9,949 nt of DNA, taken from NCBI GenBank assembly GCA_937954195.1, contig CALFYR010000362.1, positions 1-9,949 on the forward strand, read 5' to 3'. This stretch comes from an uncultured Dehalococcoidia bacterium. GTDB lineage: Bacteria; Chloroflexota; Dehalococcoidia; Tepidiformales; Tepidiformaceae. Positions 1-5,629 of the stretch are shown here, one piece after another. Below the pieces are notes generated by a model. It worked only from the letters and a program-made list of their open reading frames with translations, made no database searches and had not been told where the DNA came from. Each line of letters starts with the position of its first letter. The first letter of the stretch is position 1. The position numbers and the translations under genes are program-made.

Positions 1-1
1 C

Positions 2-373
2 TTTGACGCCACCCTTGCACTCTGCCGCGAAGTTGGCTTCGCCCGCCTCCACTGCTTCCCCTACTCCCAGCGGAGCCGCACCGCCGCAGCCCGCATGCCC
101 GATCAGCTTTCGCCCGAGGTGAAGAAGGAGCGTATGGCCCGCCTCCTGGAGCTCGGCGAAGAGCTCGCCAACGGCTTCCGGCGCAGCTTCGCCGGCACGT
201 CCCGCCCCGTCCTCTGGGAAGCGGAGAAGGGCGGCAACTGGTTCGGCCACACCGATAACTACCTCGCTGTTTACACTTCTGGAACGGGATTGCTGAATCG
301 TGTTACGCCCACCTTGCTGGGCGAGGTGTACCATGACGGACTGTGGGGTAGCGTCCCCCAGGAGGCCGTATGA
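2..373 (+). CDS. mtaB: C-terminal part of a MiaB/MtaB-family tRNA methylthiotransferase (5' end outside window)
   Basis: The reading frame is open from base 2 and ends at TGA 371-373, giving the last 123 residues of a longer protein. The family is radical SAM enzymes that add a methylthio group to modified adenosine 37 of tRNAs; the MtaB branch acts on t6A37. Seen here is the end of the radical-SAM barrel, with the LHCFPYSQRSRT segment that matches the family's 'HvFpYSpRpGT' block. It is followed by the long helix rich in K/R/E (PEVKKERMARLLEL) and a TRAM-like tail ending in GHTDNYLAVYTSG. The FeS-binding cysteines lie upstream and cannot be checked. An internal ATG at 95 is not a plausible start because the conserved FPYS block precedes it. 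Its stop overlaps the next start (ATGA), so the two genes are translationally coupled. MtaB rather than MiaB is preferred from the tail sequence, with moderate certainty. Confidence 0.82.
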   Translation, partial: FDATLALCREVGFARLHCFPYSQRSRTAAARMPDQLSPEVKKERMARLLELGEELANGFRRSFAGTSRPVLWEAEKGGNWFGHTDNYLAVYTSGTGLLNRVTPTLLGEVYHDGLWGSVPQEAV

Positions 374-1056
374 ACGCACTACGACGCATCCTCCTCGCCT
401 TCTATAGCGTGCTCCTGCTGGCTGCGACCGGCGGGATCATCGCCCTGGCGTGGAACCAGGACAAGAAGCTGGATCTCGAAGCCGGCTCCTTCAACCTTGA
501 GGCATTCATCATCTCGTCCGACAACGCGAAGTGGGCCGTGACCGGCATCCTTGCCGCGATTGGGCTGTTCGCCTTCATCACCCTCGTGATCTCGTTCATG
601 CGGGCGAGCCAGGGCAGCAAGGGCACGCTCCGCCTGAAGCAGGCCGACGGCGGCACCGTCGAAGTCACCGCCGGCAACATCGAAACGCTCCTGCGCGAAG
701 AACTCGAATCGCTGCCCGAAGTCCGGCGCGTGGTCCCGCGGGTCCGCGTGAACTCGGGCGCAGTCGATACGCACCTCGATGCCACCATCGAACCGAGCGC
801 GAGCATCGCCCACGCGACGGCCGTCCTCGGTGATGGCGTGGCCACCGTCCTCCGCGAACAGGTTGGTGTTACCAGCGTCCGCCGTCCGACAATCCGCATC
901 AGCTACGACGAGATGGCAGCTCGCCCGGTGGGCGTCCGCCGCGAACCGATGGAAAATCGCTACCGGCCTACCACCCCGGCCACTGCCGCCGGCCCGGCCG
1001 CCGCGGCGCCGCCAGATCGTCCACCTGTGGAGACGGATGACCGCATCGATGAGTGA
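370..1056 (+). CDS. amaP: AmaP-like (alkaline shock response membrane anchor) protein with two membrane helices
   Basis: This 228-residue protein resembles AmaP, the membrane anchor of the Asp23/Gls24 envelope-stress protein in Gram-positive bacteria. Two hydrophobic helices are visible at about residues 6-28 and 55-77, with a short loop between them. A soluble domain follows at about 83-182, alternating beta strands and a helix (GGTVEVTAGNIETLLREEL...RVRVNSGAVDTHLDATI...), which is the Asp23-like fold expected for AmaP. Residues 196-228 form a Pro/Ala-rich, acidic, probably disordered cytoplasmic tail. The start ATG overlaps the stop of the upstream gene, and the 3' end overlaps scpB by 20 bases, so all three are probably one transcript. 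No asp23 partner gene is in the window. The assignment rests on architecture and motif memory; a generic two-helix membrane protein with an Asp23-like domain is the fallback description. Confidence 0.7.
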   Translation: MNALRRILLAFYSVLLLAATGGIIALAWNQDKKLDLEAGSFNLEAFIISSDNAKWAVTGILAAIGLFAFITLVISFMRASQGSKGTLRLKQADGGTVEVTAGNIETLLREELESLPEVRRVVPRVRVNSGAVDTHLDATIEPSASIAHATAVLGDGVATVLREQVGVTSVRRPTIRISYDEMAARPVGVRREPMENRYRPTTPATAAGPAAAAPPDRPPVETDDRIDE

Positions 1057-1609
1057 ACCCGGATCAGCGAGGCCTCCATCAACCAACGAACTTCCGTGGG
1101 TGATGGAGGCACTCCTCTTCGTGGCCGAAGAACCCCAGCCGCTCGGAGCGCTCGCCCGGGCGGCCGGCGTATCTGAAGCGGCCGCCCGCAAGGCACTCAC
1201 CCAGCTCGCCGCGGACTATGAAGCCCGCGGTCTGCGCCTGCTCGAAGACCAGCAGAAGTACCAGCTCGGCGCGGCGCCCCAGTTCGCCCGTTACGTTGAG
1301 AACATGCTCGGCGCCGGTCCCGGCCAACGCCTCACCCGGGCGGCCCTCGAAACGCTCACGATCATCGCCTACAAACAGCCCGCCACCCGCTCCGAAATCG
1401 AAGCCATCCGCGGCGTGAACAGCGACCGCATGTTCGCGATCCTCGAACAGCGCGGCCTCATCGAGGTCGTGGGCACCGGTGATGGCCCCGGCAAGCCGAA
1501 GCTCTACCGCACCACCATGCGCTTCCTCGAGCACTTCGGCATCCAGAGCCCCAAAGACCTGCCACCGCTACCGGACATCGAAGACGAGCCCACCGAACTG
1601 ACGCCCTGA
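1037..1609 (+). CDS. scpB: Segregation and condensation protein B (ScpB)
   Basis: ScpB is the winged-helix kite subunit that, with the kleisin ScpA, regulates the SMC condensin during chromosome segregation. The 190-residue product fits the usual length. The first winged-helix domain covers about residues 20-90 and the second about 95-165. The signature ALETLTIIAYKQPATRSEIE (104-123) continues into IRGVNSD, then ERGLIE-like and PGKPKLYRTT segments, FLEHFGI and the LPPLPDIED tail. The frame is open further upstream, but that part is only the shadow of amaP. I chose ATG 1037 because GGAG at 1029-1032 sits 4 bases before it; ATG 1049 is an alternative. The start lies inside the end of amaP (20-base overlap), implying translational coupling. 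scpA, its usual neighbour, is not downstream and is not in the visible upstream sequence. No terminator with a T-run follows; a long inverted repeat starts 2 bases after the stop. Confidence 0.93.
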   Translation: MTASMSEPGSARPPSTNELPWVMEALLFVAEEPQPLGALARAAGVSEAAARKALTQLAADYEARGLRLLEDQQKYQLGAAPQFARYVENMLGAGPGQRLTRAALETLTIIAYKQPATRSEIEAIRGVNSDRMFAILEQRGLIEVVGTGDGPGKPKLYRTTMRFLEHFGIQSPKDLPPLPDIEDEPTELTP

Positions 1610-1611
1610 CG

Positions 1612-1771
1612 ACGCATCCAGGAGGCCCGACCGATAGGGAGGGCTCCCGTCCGAATCGCAAATCACTCCAAGGGAATCGAGCGGAGCCGTTCGAACCGGC
1701 ACGGTAATCGCGCGCTTCCACGCTGCGCCACGGTCCGTACCCTTCCTCTCGGCCGGGCCTCCTTTATGCGT
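1612..1771. repeat. Long imperfect inverted repeat filling the gap between two convergent genes; candidate structured RNA or MITE-like element
   Basis: Arms 1612-1643 and 1740-1771 are complementary at 28 of 32 positions. The pairs are 1612-1617 with 1766-1771 (ACGCAT/ATGCGT), 1620-1629 with 1754-1763, 1631-1634 with 1749-1752, and 1636-1643 with 1740-1747, the last including one G-U. Inside are smaller hairpins: 1686-1689 with 1697-1700 around the loop TTCGAAC, and 1701-1704 with 1735-1738 enclosing GCGC 1712-1715 with 1725-1728. The arms begin 2 bases after the scpB stop and end 5 bases before the complement of the Nudix stop. No long T-run follows either arm, so a simple intrinsic terminator does not explain it, and I see no target-site duplication. 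It resembles the rod of a 6S-like RNA in size and closing stem, but no sequence hallmark identifies a family. The repeat itself is seen directly; its function is unknown. Confidence 0.6.
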
Positions 1772-1776
1772 GATGG

Positions 1777-2259
1777 TTAGCGTCCTGAAATGTGGCTCCT
1801 GTCGTCCGTCAGTATCCCGCCCGCCTCCAACAACTCCCCTGCCCCCTCCAAAATCGCCGAAAACACCCGGTCCCGGAACTCGCCTATCGGCACCCACGCC
1901 GCCCGGTGGTCCGTCCCCGGTTCATCCCGCAGCACGCCTTCAACGCGCGTCACGCCGTAGTACAACCCCACGACATGCACCGAATCGAACGGCCGCTCCT
2001 CGCTCCGCACGAAGCCCCGGGAGAACACCCCCAGCAGCGGTCCAACCTCGGCCGTGAGCCCCGTCTCTTCGAACACCTCCCGCCGGACGGCGTCCTCCGG
2101 GTGCTCGCCCCACTCCACCTGGCCGCCGGGCACCGTCCACTCGCCTTCGAACCGGCCGGCCCCCATGCGCACGAGCAGCGCGCCGCGCGGGCCAACGCAC
2201 AGGCCGTAGGCGCTCACTCGAACGGTCGGGTTGTCTGGCTCCGCGTCCCACCTGCTCAC
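1777..2259 (-). CDS. Nudix hydrolase (ADP-ribose/NTP-pyrophosphatase-like)
   Basis: Nudix enzymes hydrolyse nucleoside diphosphates linked to another moiety, using Mg2+ bound by the Nudix box. The complete box GX5EX7REUXEEXGU is present at residues 46-68 (numbered from the GTG start): G46, E52, R60-E61, E64-E65, G67. It is preceded by the typical EWTVPGG strand. The N-terminal VRVSAYGLCV and the central HVVGLYY strands fit the fold. Start choice: the frame is open to ATG 2292 and ATG 2268. However, TAGAAT (complement of 2267-2272) lies exactly 7 bases before GTG 2259, which suits a leaderless start (160 residues, beginning VSRWDAEPD read as Met). If ATG 2268 or 2292 is used the protein has 163 or 171 residues. 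The gene is single, divergent from the methyltransferase and convergent with scpB. The substrate cannot be told from sequence. Confidence 0.92.
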   Translation of the reverse strand: MSRWDAEPDNPTVRVSAYGLCVGPRGALLVRMGAGRFEGEWTVPGGQVEWGEHPEDAVRREVFEETGLTAEVGPLLGVFSRGFVRSEERPFDSVHVVGLYYGVTRVEGVLRDEPGTDHRAAWVPIGEFRDRVFSAILEGAGELLEAGGILTDDRSHISGR

Positions 2260-2266
2260 GCCGACC

Positions 2267-2272
2267 ATTCTA
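2267..2272 (-). promoter_or_regulatory. Candidate -10 box (TAGAAT) of the Nudix gene
   Basis: TAGAAT on the minus strand ends 7 bases before GTG 2259, so transcription would begin at or next to the start codon. No Shine-Dalgarno is visible before any of the three candidate starts. I see no convincing -35 box. It follows the same TANNNT pattern as the other single genes here. Confidence 0.45.
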
Positions 2273-2318
2273 TGAGTGGCCTGACCAAACATTCACGGAC
2301 GGGAACTCGTCTCCCTGT

Positions 2319-2324
2319 TAGGCT
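2319..2324 (+). promoter_or_regulatory. Possible -10 box (TAGGCT) of the methyltransferase gene
   Basis: TAGGCT ends 11 bases before ATG 2336, which would give a leader of only a few bases. No Shine-Dalgarno precedes this ATG. It is the weakest member of the TANNNT set, as both its spacing and its fourth and fifth bases are poor. Confidence 0.28.
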
Positions 2325-2335
2325 TGCTGGCCGCC

Positions 2336-3115
2336 ATGGAACTCCGTGAAACCTTCGATTCGGCCGCCGAACTCTACGACCGCGTCCGGCCCGGCTATCC
2401 ACCCAGGCTCTACGTCGACCTCCTCCTTGCCACCGGCCTCCAACCCGGCGACCGTGCGCTTGAGATCGGCCCCGGCACCGGCCAGGCCACGAAGCAGATG
2501 GCACGCGCGGGTTTAGCGGTGACCGCCATCGAACTCGGCGCGAACCTCGCTGCCGTTGCCCGGCGCAACCTGGCGGAATACCCCCTCTGTTCGGTGGTGG
2601 TGGCCGACTTTAACACCTGGTCGCTCCCGGCTGAGCCGTTCGACCTGGTCTACTCGGCGACGGCGTTCCACTGGCTGGACCCGAAGATACGCCTGGCGAA
2701 GTGCCGCGCCGCCCTCAGGCCCGGCGGCTGGCTGGCCGTCTGGGACTCGTGGCATTGCGCGGGCGGTACCGGGCAGTTCTTCATCGACGCACAGGAGTGC
2801 TATGAACGCTGGGACCCGGCGACGCCTCCGAACCTTCGCCTCACCGAACCTGATCTGCTCGCCAGCAACGTCGCCCAGGTAACCACCGCCGATGGCTTCG
2901 AACGCCCCATCCACAAGCGCTACTACTGGGAACAGGAGTACACCACCGAGGGCTATCTCGATGTCCTCCGCACCTACTCCGGCCACATCGCTCTCCCGGA
3001 CGAAACCCGCAACGGCCTCCTCGCCTGCATCCGCGACCTCATCGACAACCGCTACGGCGGCAAGATCACCAAGGCCTACCTGTCTCGCCTCACCATGGCG
3101 CGCCGCACGCCCTGA
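2336..3115 (+). CDS. Class I SAM-dependent methyltransferase (Methyltransf_11/25-like)
   Basis: The 259-residue product is a Rossmann-fold methyltransferase. Motif I, ALEIGPGTGQATK, lies at 41-53 and binds SAM. An acidic residue at the end of strand 2 (AIEL, E66) would hold the ribose, and ADFNTW (90-95) and FDLVYSATAFHWLD (102-115) are motifs II/III. LRPGGWLAVWD (127-137) is the usual post-motif. The N-terminal FDSAAELYDRVRPGYP is typical of small-molecule and quinone-type methyltransferases of this group. The C-terminal part is variable and rich in Tyr and charged residues. ATG 2336 is preferred over an in-frame TTG at 2324. The gene stands alone, divergent from the Nudix gene with a 76-base gap and convergent with the CoA-transferase. 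The acceptor substrate is unknown. Confidence 0.9.
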   Translation: MELRETFDSAAELYDRVRPGYPPRLYVDLLLATGLQPGDRALEIGPGTGQATKQMARAGLAVTAIELGANLAAVARRNLAEYPLCSVVVADFNTWSLPAEPFDLVYSATAFHWLDPKIRLAKCRAALRPGGWLAVWDSWHCAGGTGQFFIDAQECYERWDPATPPNLRLTEPDLLASNVAQVTTADGFERPIHKRYYWEQEYTTEGYLDVLRTYSGHIALPDETRNGLLACIRDLIDNRYGGKITKAYLSRLTMARRTP

Positions 3116-3118
3116 CCA

Positions 3119-3149
3119 CTTTCGCCTTGCACCTTTCGCCTTTCGACTT
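3119..3149. repeat. Short direct repeats of CTTTCGCCTT between convergent genes
   Basis: Three copies of a 10-mer, CTTTCGCCTT at 3119-3128 and 3133-3142 and the variant CTTTCGACTT at 3140-3149, lie in the 39-base gap between the methyltransferase and CoA-transferase stops. The tract is pyrimidine-rich on the + strand. There is no hairpin, so it is not a classical terminator; it may be a simple-sequence remnant or an intergenic repeat family. Confidence 0.5.
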
Positions 3150-3154
3150 CTCTG

Positions 3155-5458
3155 CTACCCCTGCGCCACCACTCCCGCCGCCAGCAACCCCTCGATCCGC
3201 GCCTCGTCGAACCCACACTCGGTTAGCACCTCAACGGTGTGCTCACCAATCAGCGGCGAACGGTACGGGTAGCCGCCCTTCAGCAGGTCGAACGTGCCCA
3301 GGTACTTCGGTCCGCGAATCGGCCCCAGTTGCGGGTGGTCGAAGTCCTCGAAGTAGTCATTCGCGTGGAACCACGGGCTCTCGAAGATCTCGGTCGATTG
3401 CGTGACCGGGGCCGCCGGAACGCCTCGGGTCAGCAGCCGGTCGATCACCTCCTCCCGCGTCATCCCCGCGAAGGCCTCCTCGAACCGCTTCGAAATCATG
3501 CACTCCACAGGTTCGAGCATCGCCTTTTCCGCCACCATGCTCCCCGCCCACTCCGGGTGCCCTACCGCCACGCACGTCGAGGGGAAGTGCTCCGGCTTCT
3601 TCCCGGCCAGCATGATCCAGCCGTCGCTGACCTCGTAGAACCGGTTCATCGTGCCGGTCCCGAGCAGGTCGATGCCGCCCTTCGGGTTCGGCGGACGGCC
3701 GTCGTAGCTGGTGAGTTCCCCGGAGAGCGTCAGAACGCTCTGGTTCGCCAGGCTGGTGAGCACTTCCTGCCCTTCGCCCGTGCGCTCGCGGGCGTTCAGC
3801 GCTGCCACCACGCCGAAGGCGGCCATCATCGCGCTCGCCGTGTCATTCACCGGGATCTGGTAGAACACCGGCTCGTCGTCGCCACCCTGCAGGTTCATCA
3901 GCCCGCTGCGCGCCTGCACAAGCGGGTCGAACCCGGGGTCCGGCGAAAGCGGCCCTGTGCGCCCATACCCCGTCACCGAGCAGCTGATGATTCGCGGGTT
4001 CACCTTCTTCAGCGTCGCGTAGTCGATGCCGAGGCGTTCGCGCACGCCGTTCCGGTAGTTATCCAGCACCACGTCCGAGACCTTCACCAGGTCCATGAAC
4101 GCGGCCAGCCCGTCCGGCTTCTTCAGGTCGATGGCCAACCCCCGCTTGCCGCGGTTGTAGCCGACGAACCCCAGCCCGTACGTCCGGAATGGGTCGCCGT
4201 CCGGCGATTCGACCTTGATGACGTCCGCGCCCCAATTCGAAAGGATCGCCGGCGCGAAGGTCCCCGCGATGAAGGCCCCCAGGTCCAGCACGCGCACGCC
4301 GCCCAGCGGCCCTCCGTGCGGCGCCCACGAGCCGCTCTTCGCCTCGACCGAGGGCACGTGCGGCCCGATGTCCTCCGCCTTCGCCGGCTCCGGCAAGTGC
4401 CGAACTGCACCCGGCGTCCCCGTCAGTTTCACTGGCACACCCGGCATCGTGACCGTGCCCAGCTTCGGGTGTTCCAGTTCGAGGCGCATGTCGTTGGCGG
4501 CAATCGTCTCGCTCGCGAACCATTCGTCGATCTGGCCGGCGGGCCCGCGCGGCACGCCCGCCTCGTGCAGGATGTCCAGCCACTCCTGGAGCGGCTTCTC
4601 CTTGAACCGCGCCTCCAGGTGCTCGATGACGATGGTATTGATGCCCGGCTTCAGCAGGTTGGTGAACTCGCCCTCCACGCCCTCGAGCGCCATCAGATGC
4701 AGCATGTCCGTCGCTTCCAGCGCCTTCAGGAAGAACGCCGGTGTCAGCGTCCCGAGGAAGAACCAGCCGCCATCGGCGCACTGGTAGAGGCGGTAGTTCG
4801 GGGTGCCGCCGCGGCTGCCGCGCCCGCCCATGCGCACCATGCCTTGCGCGTGAATCGTCCCGCCGCTTTGCACCGCCGCCAGGCCGTGCAGCCCGCTCAC
4901 CGTCATCGATTGCCCAAGCCCGGTCTGCTGCCGCGCCAGTAGCGCCGAGGCAAGCGCCCCGGCACCCAGCATCCCCTGGCCGTAGCTCACCTGCGGCGTG
5001 ACCAGGTAGGTCGGCCGGTCGACATAGCTCGGCTGCAGCATCGAAGCCCCACCGAGCGCGCAGAGCAGCGCGTCGTCCGGCGGGAGCTGGCTCCAGCGGC
5101 CGGTGGGGGAGTAGGGCGGAAACCATGCGTGCAGCAAGGCGGGGTTCGCTGCCCGCAGGGTGACGGCGTCGAGACCGCTCCGCTCCAGCTCCCCCGGCGC
5201 CCAGTCGAACACGGCAACATCCGCGGTGGCAAGGAGCGAACGGGCGGCGCGCAGGTCATCAAAGCGGTGAACGTCGAGCGTGATCACCTTTTTGTTCCGG
5301 TTCCAACACAGGTAGCCCGGGTGGTCCTTCATGCGGTCGCCGCCCGGCGGCTCCACCTTGATGACTTCCGCCCCAAGGTCGCCGAGCAACATCGTGGCCA
5401 TCGGCCCGCCAATGCCCGCACTGAAATCGATGATCCGGATCCCGTCGAAAGCTCCCAT
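3155..5458 (-). CDS. Tandem-domain CaiB/BaiF (family III) CoA-transferase
   Basis: Family III CoA-transferases move CoA between carboxylic acids through an aspartyl-CoA intermediate. This 767-residue protein carries two complete copies. Domain 1 (about 1-350) starts GIRIIDFSAGIGGPMATMLLGDLGAEVIKVEPPGGD, and domain 2 (about 385-767) starts GVRVLDLGAFIAGTFAPAILSNWGADVIKVESPDGD. Both keep the YLCWNRNKK / VGYNRGKRG block and the TG.GQ motif. Domain 2 has the catalytic-type Asp539 in PVNDTASAMM; the aligned residue in domain 1 is Ser158. A single chain could therefore mimic the intertwined dimer of single-domain enzymes with one active site. Start ATG 5458 is supported by TATAGT ending 8 bases upstream and by the first conserved strand starting at residue 6. 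The gene is monocistronic, so the acyl substrate is not indicated by neighbours. Carnitine, formyl, succinyl or mesaconyl transfer, racemase-like roles and DddD-like lyase activity are all possible in the superfamily. Confidence 0.93.
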   Translation of the reverse strand: MGAFDGIRIIDFSAGIGGPMATMLLGDLGAEVIKVEPPGGDRMKDHPGYLCWNRNKKVITLDVHRFDDLRAARSLLATADVAVFDWAPGELERSGLDAVTLRAANPALLHAWFPPYSPTGRWSQLPPDDALLCALGGASMLQPSYVDRPTYLVTPQVSYGQGMLGAGALASALLARQQTGLGQSMTVSGLHGLAAVQSGGTIHAQGMVRMGGRGSRGGTPNYRLYQCADGGWFFLGTLTPAFFLKALEATDMLHLMALEGVEGEFTNLLKPGINTIVIEHLEARFKEKPLQEWLDILHEAGVPRGPAGQIDEWFASETIAANDMRLELEHPKLGTVTMPGVPVKLTGTPGAVRHLPEPAKAEDIGPHVPSVEAKSGSWAPHGGPLGGVRVLDLGAFIAGTFAPAILSNWGADVIKVESPDGDPFRTYGLGFVGYNRGKRGLAIDLKKPDGLAAFMDLVKVSDVVLDNYRNGVRERLGIDYATLKKVNPRIISCSVTGYGRTGPLSPDPGFDPLVQARSGLMNLQGGDDEPVFYQIPVNDTASAMMAAFGVVAALNARERTGEGQEVLTSLANQSVLTLSGELTSYDGRPPNPKGGIDLLGTGTMNRFYEVSDGWIMLAGKKPEHFPSTCVAVGHPEWAGSMVAEKAMLEPVECMISKRFEEAFAGMTREEVIDRLLTRGVPAAPVTQSTEIFESPWFHANDYFEDFDHPQLGPIRGPKYLGTFDLLKGGYPYRSPLIGEHTVEVLTECGFDEARIEGLLAAGVVAQG

Positions 5459-5466
5459 GGCGGCGG

Positions 5467-5472
5467 ACTATA
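5467..5472 (-). promoter_or_regulatory. Candidate -10 box (TATAGT) of the CoA-transferase gene
   Basis: TATAGT on the minus strand ends 8 bases before ATG 5458, predicting a leaderless or nearly leaderless transcript. A weak TTTTCG lies about 18 bases further upstream as a poor -35. The 12 bases GTATAGTCCGCC recur upstream of the SDR gene. No Shine-Dalgarno precedes the ATG. Confidence 0.5.
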
Positions 5473-5589
5473 CGAGCGCCCGGGGCCCAGCGAAAAACGC
5501 CGCGAGCCTCCTCCGGGAGATCTGCCAGTGCGATAAGGCAACTCCCCTATGCCCGGATCGCATACGCGCCGTCGATACTCGAAAAGCGC

Positions 5590-5600
5590 TGAATGATTCA
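5590..5600. promoter_or_regulatory. Small palindrome in the chemoreceptor upstream region, possible operator
   Basis: TGAAT-G-ATTCA is a perfect inverted repeat with a one-base centre in the 171-base intergenic region between the divergent CoA-transferase and chemoreceptor genes. It lies about 11 bases after GATACT (5574-5579), a possible -10 box, and 29 bases before the chemoreceptor ATG. A regulator site is conceivable, but an 11-base palindrome can arise by chance. The rest of this gap shows nothing else I can support. Confidence 0.25.
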
Positions 5601-5629
5601 CTCGCCATGAATGGGGGTCCACCACACAC

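Noticed and set aside
379..1200. Minus-strand open frame of 273 codons opposite amaP and scpB
   Set aside because: No recognisable motifs. The + strand genes have conserved motifs, overlaps and a ribosome site.
1637..1648. GGGAG-GG-CTCCC as a terminator of scpB
   Set aside because: The loop would be only two bases and no T-run follows. These bases are better used in the long pairing with 1740-1747.
1645..1738. tRNA-like fragments inside the inverted repeat: on the minus strand GCGCAGCGTGGAAGCGC resembles a D arm, and TTCGAA resembles a T loop
   Set aside because: No 7-bp acceptor stem can be formed, the spacing between the D-like arm and the next hairpin is wrong, and no proper anticodon stem plus T arm assembles.
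3239..4942. Long open frame (567 codons) on the + strand, antisense to the CoA-transferase
   Set aside because: Its product is an Arg/His/Val-rich string without domain motifs, typical of the antisense frame of a GC-rich gene. The opposite strand carries a clear two-domain enzyme over the same bases.
5520..5629. Possible cyclic di-GMP riboswitch or sigma-28 promoter upstream of the chemoreceptor
   Set aside because: AGGCAACTC recalls part of the GEMM motif and TGCGATAA part of the sigma-28 -10 element. However, the other conserved GEMM segments and a TAAA -35 at the right distance are absent.
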